Shown here in pieces: positions 17,922 through 26,244 of a stretch of 64,000 bases of DNA (the first letter of the stretch is position 1; every line of letters starts with the position of its first letter). Under the pieces are notes generated by a model. That model saw only the letters and a program-made list of their open reading frames with translations. It was not told the DNA's origin and searched no databases. Origin of the DNA: Campylobacter sputorum (GTDB lineage: Bacteria > Campylobacterota > Campylobacteria > Campylobacterales > Campylobacteraceae). A program made the translations under genes and the position numbers. The stretch covers positions 496,001 to 560,000 of the forward strand of contig NZ_CP019685.1 of the NCBI RefSeq assembly GCF_002220775.1, in the 5' to 3' direction.

Positions 17922-17930
17922 AGAAATCAA

Positions 17931-19019
17931 ATGGATTTAATATCTGAATTTAGAGACAAAGAGCTTATTTTAGCATTAAGTGAGCTTATAAAAAAACATA
18001 GCAAAAATCAGCTTAATATCATGGAAATTTGCGGCGGACATACGCATAGTTTGATGAAATTTGGACTTAATGATTTGGTTGGAGAAAATATAAATTTCAT
18101 TCATGGTCCAGGTTGTCCCGTGTGTGTTATGCCAAAAAGAAGCATAGATGAAGCTATCAAACTTGCTTCTATGCCAGATACTATATTTTGCACACTTGCT
18201 GATATGCTAAGGGTTCCAGGAAGTAACACATCACTACAAAAACTTCGTGCAAAAGGGCATGATATAAGGTCGCTTTACACGCCTTTAGATGTTATAAAAA
18301 TAGCATTAGAAAACAAGGACAAAATAGTTATATTTTTTGCTATTGGTTTTGAGACAACAACACCAATGAGTGCAGTTGTGATACAAAAAACCATAGAACT
18401 TGACTTAAAAAATCTCTTTTTTCATATCAATCATGTTACAGTTCCAGCACCAATTAGAGCTATAATGAATGATGAAAATGTTCATATAGATGCATTTTTA
18501 GGACCAAGCCATGTAAGTGTGATAACTGGATCAAAAATTTATGAAAGTTTAGCAAATGAGTATAAAACTCCAATTGCTGTAAGTGGATTTGAGCCGCTTG
18601 ATATGATGGATAGCATTTTAAATTTAGTAATACAACACGAAAATGGTACTTATGAGGTTTATAATCAGTATAAAAGAGTTGTAAAAGAAGATGGAAATTT
18701 AAAAGCAAAAGAACTTATAAATAAATATTTTGAAATTTGTGATTTTAATTGGCGTGGTCTTGGGATTATAAAATCAAGCGGATATGATTTAAAAAGTGAT
18801 TTTGATAAGATAAATGCTAAGAAAGTTTTTGATTGCAGTGTAGAAAGTAAAGGCGAAAGCAAGGCATGTATGTGTGGAGAGATACTTCGTGGTAGGGCAA
18901 AACCATATGATTGCAAAGTTTTTGCCAAAGCTTGTAATCCACAAAATCCTATAGGCTCATGTATGGTCTCAAGCGAAGGCGCTTGTGCGGCTTACTACAA
19001 ATATCAAAAGAGGAGTTAA
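17931..19019 (+). CDS. hypD: HypD hydrogenase maturation Fe-S protein
   Basis: HypD is the scaffold on which CN and CO ligands are placed on iron for the NiFe site. The 362-residue protein has the diagnostic motifs CGGHTH (about 34-39), GPGCPVCV (about 61-68), FAIGFETTTP, and a C-terminal cysteine cluster (CSVESKGESKACMCGEI) that binds a [4Fe-4S] centre. Length is normal. The gene sits between hypC and hypE with almost no spacing. Confidence 0.97.
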   Translation: MDLISEFRDKELILALSELIKKHSKNQLNIMEICGGHTHSLMKFGLNDLVGENINFIHGPGCPVCVMPKRSIDEAIKLASMPDTIFCTLADMLRVPGSNTSLQKLRAKGHDIRSLYTPLDVIKIALENKDKIVIFFAIGFETTTPMSAVVIQKTIELDLKNLFFHINHVTVPAPIRAIMNDENVHIDAFLGPSHVSVITGSKIYESLANEYKTPIAVSGFEPLDMMDSILNLVIQHENGTYEVYNQYKRVVKEDGNLKAKELINKYFEICDFNWRGLGIIKSSGYDLKSDFDKINAKKVFDCSVESKGESKACMCGEILRGRAKPYDCKVFAKACNPQNPIGSCMVSSEGACAAYYKYQKRS

Positions 19020-19020
19020 T

Positions 19021-20013
19021 TTGCAAGAGATTCTTTTAAGTCATGGCGGTGGTGGCGAAGAGATGAATAGTCTTATAAATGAGACTATATTTGGTATTTT
19101 TGATAATGAAATTTTGCGTGAAGCAAATGATGCTGCTATTTTAGAAATGAATGGCAAATTAGCTTTTACCACGGATTCTTTTGTTGTAACGCCGATTTTT
19201 TTTCGTGGCGGAGATATAGGAAAAATTGCTGTTTGTGGAACTGCAAATGATCTTAGTATGGTTGGTGCAAATCCAATGTATATAAGCTGTTCTTTGATTA
19301 TAGAAGAGGGCTTAAAAATAGAAGAGCTAAAAGAAATTTTAACATCAATGCACGATATAGCTAGTAAAAATGATATAAAAATAGTTTGTGGCGATACAAA
19401 GGTAGTTGAAAAAGGAAAATGTGATAAAATTTTTATTAATACAAGCGGAATAGGTAAAATCATATCAAAACCTATTAAAACAAAAAATTTAAAACCTAAA
19501 GCCAAGATTTTACTTAGCGGAGATATAGGAAGACACGGGGCTGTGATACTTGAAGCTAGAGATGATATAGGTTTTAAAAGTTCTCTTCAGAGTGATTGTA
19601 AATGTCTTAAAAATGTTGTTTTAGCTTTGATTGATTCAAACATAAATATACAATGTATGAGAGATGCTACGCGTGGCGGACTTAGTGCAGTGTTAAACGA
19701 GTGGGCAAATTTTAGTAAAAACGAAATTTTAATATATGAAGAAAACATAAAAATAAAAGATGAAGTTATGGGAATTTGCGAACTTTTGGGTTTTGAAGCA
19801 TATGAGTTAGCAAATGAAGGAACTTTCGTGTTAGGAGTTGATGAGAAAGATGAAAAAAAAGCTTTGGAAATTTTAAAAAGTTTTGATGAAAATGCAGCTT
19901 GTATAGGCGAAGTTACTGAGGCCAAAAAGCCAAGAGTAATTTTACAAAACGCCTATAAATCGCAGCGATTTTTAGAGCTTCCAAAAGGCGAACTTTTACC
20001 AAGGATTTGTTAA
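19021..20013 (+). CDS. hypE: HypE, carbamoyl dehydratase making the cyanide ligand
   Basis: HypE dehydrates a thiocarbamoyl group on its C-terminal cysteine to thiocyanate, the source of the CN ligands. The 330-residue PurM-like protein starts LQEILLSHGGGGEEM and ends in the required PRIC motif with terminal Cys. I chose TTG 19021 because AGGAG ends five bases upstream and it gives the family's usual N-terminus. A longer frame from 18985 would overlap hypD by 35 bases and lacks a ribosome binding site. The stop overlaps the hypA start. Confidence 0.95.
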   Translation: MQEILLSHGGGGEEMNSLINETIFGIFDNEILREANDAAILEMNGKLAFTTDSFVVTPIFFRGGDIGKIAVCGTANDLSMVGANPMYISCSLIIEEGLKIEELKEILTSMHDIASKNDIKIVCGDTKVVEKGKCDKIFINTSGIGKIISKPIKTKNLKPKAKILLSGDIGRHGAVILEARDDIGFKSSLQSDCKCLKNVVLALIDSNINIQCMRDATRGGLSAVLNEWANFSKNEILIYEENIKIKDEVMGICELLGFEAYELANEGTFVLGVDEKDEKKALEILKSFDENAACIGEVTEAKKPRVILQNAYKSQRFLELPKGELLPRIC

Positions 20014-20354
20014 TGCATGAACTTTCTATAGTAGCAGATCTTGTAAAGCTTTGTGAGGATAATTTAAAAAAAAATAATGCTACAAATGTATTAAAATTAG
20101 AGCTTAAAATAGGCAGATTAAGTGGCGTTGAGGCTCATTATTTGCAGAGCTGTTTTGATGTTTTCAAAGCTGGAACTGTTTGTGAAAATGCAGAGCTTAT
20201 GATACATATTCAAAATATAGTAATTCATTGTAAAGAGTGTGGTTTTGACACTGAACTTGATGAAAATAACTTTATTTGTCCAAAGTGTGGCTCAAATAAG
20301 CTTGATGTGACAGATGGCGAAGATATGTATCTTATGCGACTTGAAATGGAGTAA
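20013..20354 (+). CDS. hypA: HypA nickel metallochaperone
   Basis: HypA binds nickel through its N-terminal MHE and works with HypB in nickel insertion. In Helicobacter it also serves urease. The 113-residue protein starts MHELSIV, with His2 and Glu3 as expected. It has a zinc site of two CxxC pairs (CKECG and CPKCG) near the C-terminus. The ATG at 20013 is chosen over an in-frame TTG at 20007 because only it gives the functional MHE terminus. It is the last gene of the hyp operon. Confidence 0.96.
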   Translation: MHELSIVADLVKLCEDNLKKNNATNVLKLELKIGRLSGVEAHYLQSCFDVFKAGTVCENAELMIHIQNIVIHCKECGFDTELDENNFICPKCGSNKLDVTDGEDMYLMRLEME

Positions 20355-20377
20355 GTAGAGCGTAATTTCAAATTTGA

Positions 20378-20383
20378 TATAAT
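20378..20383 (+). promoter_or_regulatory. -10 box of yebC promoter
   Basis: TATAAT within TTTGATATAAT, 34 bases before the yebC start. Confidence 0.5.
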
Positions 20384-20416
20384 TACATTTTAATTTTATA
20401 AATTTAAGGAATTTTT

Positions 20417-21136
20417 ATGGGAAGAGCGTTTGAATATAGGCGTGCTTCAAAAGAAGCTAGATGGGATAAGATGAGTAAACTTTTTCCTAAGCTTGGTAAA
20501 GCTATAACTGTTGCTGCAAAAGAGGGTGGTTTGGATCCTGATATGAACCCAAAACTAAGAACTGCAATTGCGACTGCAAAAGCTCAAAATATGCCTAAAG
20601 ACAATATAGATGCTGCTATAAAAAGAGCAAATGGAAAAGATAGTAGCGAGATAAAAACAATTCATTATGACGGCAAAATGCCTCACGGCGGACTTGTAAT
20701 AGTTGAGTGTGCTACAGATAACCCAACAAGAACTGTTGCAAATGTAAAAGCAATTTTCAATAAAAATGGCGGAGAGTTTTTACCAAGCGGGAGTTTAAAT
20801 TTTATGTTTAGTAGAAAGTCGGTTTTTGAGGTTGTAAAGCCAAATAAAGACATAGAAGAGCTTGAGCTTGAATTGATTGATTATGGAATGAGTGATGTTA
20901 AGCTTGTAAAAGAAGAAGATAACGAAATTTTAGTAATTTATGGAGATTATGAGAGTTTTGGGACTCTTAGTGAGGGCATCGAAAAACTTGGTTTGGAAAT
21001 AAAAAAAGGTTCTTTGCGGTTTGTGCCAAACACGCCTATAGAGATAAGTGATGAGCAGTATGAGGACATAGAAAAACTTATTGATAAACTTGAAGATGAT
21101 GATGATGTTCAAGCTGTTTATACAAATTTGGAGTAA
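20417..21136 (+). CDS. YebC/TACO1-family protein
   Basis: The 239-residue protein begins [28 protein letters not shown] and has the family's [37 protein letters not shown] and [14 protein letters not shown] stretches. YebC-family proteins were long annotated as transcription regulators. More recent work on homologues points to a role in translation of difficult motifs such as polyproline, so the exact role here is open. It has its own promoter and lies three bases before a cyclophilin gene. The length is typical. Confidence 0.92.
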   Translation: MGRAFEYRRASKEARWDKMSKLFPKLGKAITVAAKEGGLDPDMNPKLRTAIATAKAQNMPKDNIDAAIKRANGKDSSEIKTIHYDGKMPHGGLVIVECATDNPTRTVANVKAIFNKNGGEFLPSGSLNFMFSRKSVFEVVKPNKDIEELELELIDYGMSDVKLVKEEDNEILVIYGDYESFGTLSEGIEKLGLEIKKGSLRFVPNTPIEISDEQYEDIEKLIDKLEDDDDVQAVYTNLE

Positions 21137-21139
21137 AAA

Positions 21140-21631
21140 ATGAGAGAAGAATTAAAAATTTATGATATCAATAAAGATGAATTAGAAAAATGTAAATTTG
21201 CCGTGATTTCTACAAATAAAGGCGATATGAAAGTTAAGCTTTATGGGGATGAAGCACCGCAAACGGTTACAAATTTTGCAAACCTTGCAAATAGCGGTTT
21301 TTATGATAATCTTACTTTTCATAGAGTTATACCAAATTTCGTTATACAAGGCGGTTGCCCTAACGGAACTGGCACAGGCGGACCTGGCTGGAGAATAAAA
21401 TGCGAATGTGATAATCAAACACACAAACACCAAAGAGGGACTCTTTCTATGGCTCATGCTGGGAAAGATACTGGTGGAAGTCAGTTTTTTATCTGCCATA
21501 GTAAACAATCCCATCTTGATGGCGTCCACACGGTTTTTGGTGATTTAATTGACGAAGAGAGTAAAAAAGTGCTAGATGCTATAAAGGCAAACGATACTAT
21601 AAAAACTATACAAATCAAAGAAAATTTATAA
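21140..21631 (+). CDS. ppiB: Cyclophilin-type peptidyl-prolyl isomerase
   Basis: The 163-residue cytoplasmic cyclophilin catalyses cis-trans isomerisation at proline. Active-site stretches are visible: [13 protein letters not shown] (catalytic Arg and Phe), [19 protein letters not shown] and LDGVHTVFG. No signal peptide is present, so this is the cytoplasmic form. It follows yebC by three bases and is probably cotranscribed. A hairpin terminator lies just downstream. Confidence 0.95.
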   Translation: MREELKIYDINKDELEKCKFAVISTNKGDMKVKLYGDEAPQTVTNFANLANSGFYDNLTFHRVIPNFVIQGGCPNGTGTGGPGWRIKCECDNQTHKHQRGTLSMAHAGKDTGGSQFFICHSKQSHLDGVHTVFGDLIDEESKKVLDAIKANDTIKTIQIKENL

Positions 21632-21637
21632 AACATT

Positions 21638-21653
21638 TTGGGGTTTATACCCC
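21638..21653 (+). terminator. Terminator after ppiB
   Basis: A perfect 6-bp stem TGGGGT/ACCCCA with a TTAT loop is followed by an A/T-rich tract ending in TTTATTTT. The GC-rich stem is unusual in this AT-rich region, which strengthens the call. Confidence 0.6.
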
Positions 21654-21688
21654 ATAAATTTATTTTAAAGTGTAACACAAAATAAGAT

Positions 21689-22786
21689 ATGTTTGATATA
21701 GAATATGCAAAAAATAATGATAATTTTAGAGAGTTAAAACATTCACAATCTGTTTGTAAATTTATATATCTTGATGGCAAAAAGCTTTTAAATTTAGGTT
21801 CAAATGATTATCTTGGAATTGCTACAAACACGACCTTAAAAGATGAATTTTTAGAAATTTCTAAAAATAAAGACTACTTTTTTGGAAGTAGTGCAAGTAG
21901 GCTTGTTTATACATCTAGTGATGAATTTAACAAACTAGAGAGTTATTTTGAGCAGAGATTTTGTGGGAAAAAAGCTACAATTTTTAACACCGGATATTGT
22001 GCAAATTTAAGTTGTATTTCTGCTTTAAATGGCAAACAAACGCTATTTTTATGCGATAAACTAATTCACGCAAGTATGATTGATGCACTAAAAATTTCAA
22101 AAGCAAAATTTAAAAGATATGAGCACAATAATTATGAAATGCTAAATGATTTGCTTTTAAAAAATTATTCTAAATTTGATGAAATAATAATTTTAAGTGA
22201 GTCTGTTTTTAGTATGGATGGCGATAGTGCCGATATTAGGCATTTGTGTGAGCTTAAAAAAGAGTATAAAAATGTAAAACTTTATATAGACGAGGCACAC
22301 TCATTTTTTGTTAGAAATGAGCTTGGAAATGCACATAAACTCGGACTTGATAAAGATATTGACTTTTTACTTGTAACGCTTGGAAAGGGCATAGGAAGTA
22401 GCGGTGCGGTGATTTTATCAAATGCTTTTTATAAAGATATTTTTGTTAACTCAGCTAGAAGCCTTATTTTTTCTACGGCAATTCCGAGCATCTGTGTAGC
22501 TTGGACTAATTTTATACTTTCAAAAGATTTTAGTCTAATAAGACAAAATTTAGAAAAAAATATAGCTTATCTTGGGCTAAATGATAGTCATATACAGCCA
22601 TTTTTAACATATGAAAACTCAAAAACGCTTGAGCTTTCAAAAAAACTTATCCAAAACGGATATTTTATACCAGCTATTCGTCCCCCTACTGTAGCAACAA
22701 ATACATCTCGCTTAAGGATATCTCTTCGTGGCGATGTAGAAAAAAGCGAACTTAAAATGTTAAAAGAGATTTTGTATGCAAGTTAA
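21689..22786 (+). CDS. bioF: BioF-like 8-amino-7-oxononanoate synthase
   Basis: BioF condenses pimeloyl-ACP with alanine to start the biotin rings. The 365-residue PLP enzyme has LNLGSNDYLG near the N-terminus, FNTGYCANLS, SVFSMDGDSADI, YIDEAHSFF, and the PLP lysine in TLGKGIGSSG. It is the first gene of bioF-bioG-bioC and overlaps bioG by 11 bases. Related alpha-oxoamine synthases exist, but the adjacent bioG and bioC make biotin synthesis the best reading. Confidence 0.93.
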   Translation: MFDIEYAKNNDNFRELKHSQSVCKFIYLDGKKLLNLGSNDYLGIATNTTLKDEFLEISKNKDYFFGSSASRLVYTSSDEFNKLESYFEQRFCGKKATIFNTGYCANLSCISALNGKQTLFLCDKLIHASMIDALKISKAKFKRYEHNNYEMLNDLLLKNYSKFDEIIILSESVFSMDGDSADIRHLCELKKEYKNVKLYIDEAHSFFVRNELGNAHKLGLDKDIDFLLVTLGKGIGSSGAVILSNAFYKDIFVNSARSLIFSTAIPSICVAWTNFILSKDFSLIRQNLEKNIAYLGLNDSHIQPFLTYENSKTLELSKKLIQNGYFIPAIRPPTVATNTSRLRISLRGDVEKSELKMLKEILYAS

Positions 22787-23429
22787 ATGTATAAAAAATA
22801 ATGCTGAAAATAAAAAACTTATATTGATTTTTTTAGGATATTCGTTTTTACCACAATGCTTAAATTTATTAATTGCAAATACTCAAAAAAAAGAGTTTGA
22901 TTTGTGCGTGGTTTATGACTATTCAAATTTAAATTTTGATGTATTGCAAGATATTTTACAATACAAACATATATATCTTATAGCTTGGTCTATCGGTGTT
23001 TGGGCTGCAAATTTGGTTTTTGAAAATGATAAATTTAAAAATATAAATTTAGTCAAAAAAGTGGCTATAAATGGAACAATCCATGGAATTGATAATGAGC
23101 GTGGTATACCAAAATCTGTATTTAAAAAAAGTATAGATGAGTTTGATTTTGAAAATTTTAAAAGACTCTGTTTTTTAAAAGATTTAGACAAAGTTGATTT
23201 TGAATTTGGTAAAAATCCTAAAAATGAGTTAGAACAAATTTATATTTTTTCGCAACAAAATAACAAAATAAAATATAGTTTAGATATCGATAAAACCATA
23301 ATTTCTAAAAGAGATTTTATATTTCCAACTACTTCTTATAGAAATTTAACTTGCAAAAAAGAGTTTATAAATGCTCCGCATTTTCCATTTTTTTATTTTA
23401 AAAACTTTGGAGAAATTTTTGAAATTTGA
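22776..23429 (+). CDS. bioG: BioG-like pimeloyl-ACP methyl ester esterase
   Basis: BioG is an alpha/beta-hydrolase that removes the methyl group placed by BioC, releasing pimeloyl-ACP. The 217-residue protein has the nucleophile motif AWSIGVWAA (serine within WSxG), an early FLGYSFLP stretch and a late INAPHFPFF stretch that would supply the catalytic histidine. Sequence and placement between bioF and bioC match BioG rather than BioH. It overlaps both neighbours, so the three genes are tightly coupled. Confidence 0.85.
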   Translation: MQVKCIKNNAENKKLILIFLGYSFLPQCLNLLIANTQKKEFDLCVVYDYSNLNFDVLQDILQYKHIYLIAWSIGVWAANLVFENDKFKNINLVKKVAINGTIHGIDNERGIPKSVFKKSIDEFDFENFKRLCFLKDLDKVDFEFGKNPKNELEQIYIFSQQNNKIKYSLDIDKTIISKRDFIFPTTSYRNLTCKKEFINAPHFPFFYFKNFGEIFEI

Positions 23430-24111
23430 GATAGCAAAAAACTATGAAGATTTTGCATATGCTCAAAAATTTGCAGCAAAAAATCTCATAAATGAGATAA
23501 AAAAACATTCATTATATTATAAAAATATATATGAGATAGGCTGTGGTTGCGGGATTTTAACAAAATTTATTTTAAAAGAGCTGGATTTTAAAGATATTAT
23601 TTTAAATGATATTTATAAAAGTGATTTTATGAATGGAAATTTTTCAACACAAATAGGAGATATTAGAGATATTAAAATGCCTTCAAATTTAGATTTGATT
23701 GTATCAAGTTCAGTTTTTCAATGGTTTGATAAAAGTGGAGAGTTTAAAAAACTTATAGATAAAATTTATCTATCTTTAAATAATGGCGGGATATTTGCTT
23801 TTTGCATGTTTACAAGCGGAACGCTTTATGAGTTAAGTAGTTTTACAAGACAAGGACTTAATTATAAAACAGACAAAGAAATTTTATTATTATTGTCAGA
23901 GTTTAAAATTTTAAACTTTATAAATGATAAATACATTGCTAAATTTGATAATCTAAAACAGCTTTTAAATCATTTAAAACAAACCGGTGTTAATAATATA
24001 AATGGAAATTTTAAACTTACTAAAAGTAACATTTTGGAATTGGAAAATCACTTTCAAAATAATTTTTCGTTAACTTATAAATTTTTAAGTGTAATATGCA
24101 AAAAGGCATGA
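23419..24111 (+). CDS. bioC: BioC malonyl-ACP O-methyltransferase
   Basis: BioC methylates malonyl-ACP so that it can enter fatty acid synthesis as a disguised primer. The 230-residue protein has the SAM motif YEIGCGCGILTKF and the BioC-typical IVSSSVFQWF and GGIFAFCMFTSGTLYEL stretches. I chose TTG 23419: GGAG ends six bases before it, the start lies inside the bioG end, and it gives the normal KFEIAKNYEDFA N-terminus. A frame from ATG 23371 adds 16 residues without a good ribosome binding site. Its stop codon overlaps the 3' end of rnpB on the other strand. Confidence 0.9.
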   Translation: MKFEIAKNYEDFAYAQKFAAKNLINEIKKHSLYYKNIYEIGCGCGILTKFILKELDFKDIILNDIYKSDFMNGNFSTQIGDIRDIKMPSNLDLIVSSSVFQWFDKSGEFKKLIDKIYLSLNNGGIFAFCMFTSGTLYELSSFTRQGLNYKTDKEILLLLSEFKILNFINDKYIAKFDNLKQLLNHLKQTGVNNINGNFKLTKSNILELENHFQNNFSLTYKFLSVICKKA

Positions 24112-24425
24112 CGATAAGCCGAGTTCTGTCTAGAACGGTCATTTATCTAGGCTAAATTTCGCAATTTAGCTCAAGCGAAGGGTTTTAATATAAGACTAAA
24201 ACCATCCCTTCTTGCTGCAGGTTGGGTTTACAAAGCCATCATTGTTACCAATAATGCTGGTAAGCTCTTACCTTACCGTTTCACCTTTACCGCATTTGCG
24301 GAAGTTTACTTTCTGTTGCACTATCCCTTAAGTTTCCTTAGCCATCTGTTAGATGGAACCATGTCTTATAGCAGCTCGGACTTTCCTCTTTGGCGTGAGA
24401 TGCCAAAGCGACCGTTTATCATGCC
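24105..24425 (-). ncRNA. rnpB: RNase P RNA
   Basis: Read on the minus strand, this roughly 321-nt RNA starts GGCATGATAAACGG and soon has the universally conserved GAGGAAAGTCCG (24377-24388). It ends with the complement of ATAAGCCGAGTTCTGT and CATGCC. The ends pair as helix P1 (GGCATGA with TCATGCC), and a run of five T on the minus strand follows as terminator. RNase P RNA is the catalytic part of the enzyme that matures tRNA 5' ends. The 3' end overlaps the last seven bases of the convergent bioC gene. Exact ends are estimated from P1. Confidence 0.93.
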
Positions 24426-24431
24426 AAATGT

Positions 24432-24437
24432 ATTTTA
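24432..24437 (-). promoter_or_regulatory. -10 box of rnpB promoter
   Basis: TAAAAT on the minus strand, within TGATAAAAT, lies seven bases before the inferred 5' end of rnpB. Confidence 0.5.
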
Positions 24438-24551
24438 TCAAAAATGAACTTAATAATATTTTATCGTATTATTGTTACTTTTGGTAAAATAAAATGCGAG
24501 TTTTTTTAAGAATTATATAATTATAAGCTATTTTTTACTAAAAAGTGATAT

Positions 24552-24557
24552 TATAAT
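24552..24557 (+). promoter_or_regulatory. -10 box of malic enzyme promoter
   Basis: TATAAT lies 31 bases before the malic enzyme start, followed by an AAAAGGA Shine-Dalgarno. Confidence 0.5.
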
Positions 24558-24588
24558 GTGATTATCATAAAAAGGAATAATTTATATT

Positions 24589-25857
24589 ATGGAAAAAACT
24601 TTACAAAATCAGGCTTTAGAATACCATTTAGGTGGAAAGGTGGCTATTGATGTTACAAAACCTTGCGTAAATTCAAAAGATCTCTCTCTTGCTTATAGTC
24701 CGGGTGTTGCTGAGCCTTGCAAAGAGATTCAAAGAGATGAAAATTTGGTTTATAAATATACATCAAAATCAAATTTAGTAGCTGTAATAAGCAATGGAAC
24801 CGCGGTTTTAGGACTTGGAGATATAGGTGCAGCAGCAAGTAAGCCAGTAATGGAAGGAAAGGCTGTTTTATTTAAAAAATTTGCAAATATTGATGCTTTT
24901 GATATAGAAATAGACGAAAGAGATCCTAAAAAAATAGTTGAAATTTGTAAAGCTATCTCAGTTGGATTTGGTGGTATAAATTTAGAAGATATAAAAGCAC
25001 CTGAATGTTTTGAGATAGAAAAAGAGCTTCAAAAAGCAGTTAATATCCCTATAATGCACGATGATCAACATGGAACTGCAATGATAACAACTGCAGGTCT
25101 TATAAATGCACTTGAAATTTCAAAAAAAGATATCAAAAATATACGAGTTGTTGTAAATGGAAGTGGTGCGTCTGGCATAGCTTGTGCAAAAATGTATAAA
25201 GAGCTTGGTGTACAAAATATAATAATGCTTGATTCAAAAGGCGTTATTCATGATGGTAGAAATGATTTAAATGAGCAAAAAAAGGAATTTGCAATTCATA
25301 CAGATTTTAGAACTTTGCAAGATGCTATGAATGGTGCAGATATGTTTTTAGGACTTAGCAGAGGAGGAGCTGTTAGCAAAGACATGGTTAAATCTATGGC
25401 AAAAAATCCTATAATATTTGCACTTGCAAATCCTGTTCCTGAAATTTTTCCTAATGAAATAATGGAAGTTAGAGATGATGCTATGATTGGCACTGGAAGA
25501 AGCGATTTTCCAAATCAAATAAATAATGTTTTAGGTTTCCCATATATTTTTAGAGGAGCACTTGATGTGCATGCAAGAAAAATAACATCAAATATGAAAA
25601 TGGCTGCAGCAAAAGCTCTTGCAATGCTTGCAAGAGAGCCTGTAAGTAAGGAAATTTTAGATTTAACTAAAAATCCAAATTTAACCTTTGGAAAAGATTA
25701 TATCATACCAAATCCTTTTGATAAAAGAGTGCTTTTTGCTGTTGCGCCAGAGGTTGCTAAGGCTGCATTTAATGATGGTGTTGCTGGTATTAATAATTTT
25801 GATGAAAAAGAGTATTTAGAATCATTAAGAATTAACTTTTTAGAAAAACATTTATAA
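24589..25857 (+). CDS. Malic enzyme, single-domain NAD(P)-dependent
   Basis: Malic enzyme decarboxylates malate to pyruvate with reduction of NAD(P). The 422-residue protein has DLSLAYSPGVAEPC, the metal-binding IPIMHDDQHGTA, the dinucleotide site VVVNGSGASGIACAK, and FALANPVPEIFP. It lacks the phosphotransacetylase-like C-terminal domain of the longer MaeB type. In an amino-acid-consuming Campylobacter it would supply pyruvate from C4 acids. The gene stands alone with its own promoter and a strong terminator. Confidence 0.94.
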   Translation: MEKTLQNQALEYHLGGKVAIDVTKPCVNSKDLSLAYSPGVAEPCKEIQRDENLVYKYTSKSNLVAVISNGTAVLGLGDIGAAASKPVMEGKAVLFKKFANIDAFDIEIDERDPKKIVEICKAISVGFGGINLEDIKAPECFEIEKELQKAVNIPIMHDDQHGTAMITTAGLINALEISKKDIKNIRVVVNGSGASGIACAKMYKELGVQNIIMLDSKGVIHDGRNDLNEQKKEFAIHTDFRTLQDAMNGADMFLGLSRGGAVSKDMVKSMAKNPIIFALANPVPEIFPNEIMEVRDDAMIGTGRSDFPNQINNVLGFPYIFRGALDVHARKITSNMKMAAAKALAMLAREPVSKEILDLTKNPNLTFGKDYIIPNPFDKRVLFAVAPEVAKAAFNDGVAGINNFDEKEYLESLRINFLEKHL

Positions 25858-25860
25858 ATT

Positions 25861-25890
25861 TTAAAGCAACTTTGATTTAAGTTGCTTTAA
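25861..25890 (+). terminator. Strong bidirectional-looking terminator after malic enzyme
   Basis: A perfect 12-bp inverted repeat, TTAAAGCAACTT (25861-25872) and AAGTTGCTTTAA (25879-25890), with a TGATTT loop. It starts three bases after the malic enzyme stop and also lies just beyond the end of the minus-strand pseudogene, so it may once have served both. Confidence 0.75.
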
Positions 25891-25894
25891 ATTG

Positions 25895-26196
25895 TTATTG
25901 TATTTCAAAATGTGTTATTTTAGATAGTTTTTCATTTGTGTTTAGAATTTCATACTTGAAATTTTTAGCAACTTTAAAGTTTTCGACCTTTTTATATGCA
26001 TATTAGCGTAATTTTGTGCGTTTTGCTTGTTATTAAATGCATAAATTCCGCCAGCTATATTTTTTATTATTTACTGTCCATATTTTCAACAAAAATTATT
26101 TTTCAGCTGTTGTACTTTGTGCTAAGTTTTTGCACTCTTCATACATTTTATTGTCATATATACCATTATAATCAAAAGCAATTTGCAAAAAACCAT
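25895..26196 (-). pseudogene. Decayed YdhR-like putative monooxygenase gene
   Basis: Read on the minus strand, pieces in different frames join into one small protein of roughly 100 residues: FLQIAFDYNGIYDNKMYEECKNL, then LLKIWTVN, then AGGIYAFNNKQNAQNYANMH, then KKVENFKVAKNFKYEILNTNEKLSKI. These match in order the YdhR family of small ferredoxin-fold putative monooxygenases. The coding line is broken by an in-frame TAA before LLKIW and by frameshifts near the start, before AGGIY and after NMH. No single frame covers more than about 40 residues. It fills most of the 387-base gap between the malic enzyme gene and mnmA; nothing else is seen there. Confidence 0.75.
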
Positions 26197-26244
26197 TTTT
26201 ATTCTTTTAGTTTTTATGCTAGATAATAGCTTAAATTTATAAAT

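Noticed and set aside
18985-19020. Longer HypE start inside hypD
   Set aside because: It would add 12 residues not typical of HypE and lacks a ribosome binding site; TTG 19021 has AGGAG at the right distance.
24112-24588. Apparent gap of 477 bases without a coding gene
   Set aside because: It is filled by rnpB on the minus strand (to 24425) and the two divergent promoters; no further gene is seen.
25996-26226. Plus-strand open frame of 76 codons in the gap after the malic enzyme gene
   Set aside because: It has no ribosome binding site and is rich in Phe, Tyr and Ile as expected from antisense AT-rich DNA. It lies opposite the YdhR-like remnant, which explains the composition.
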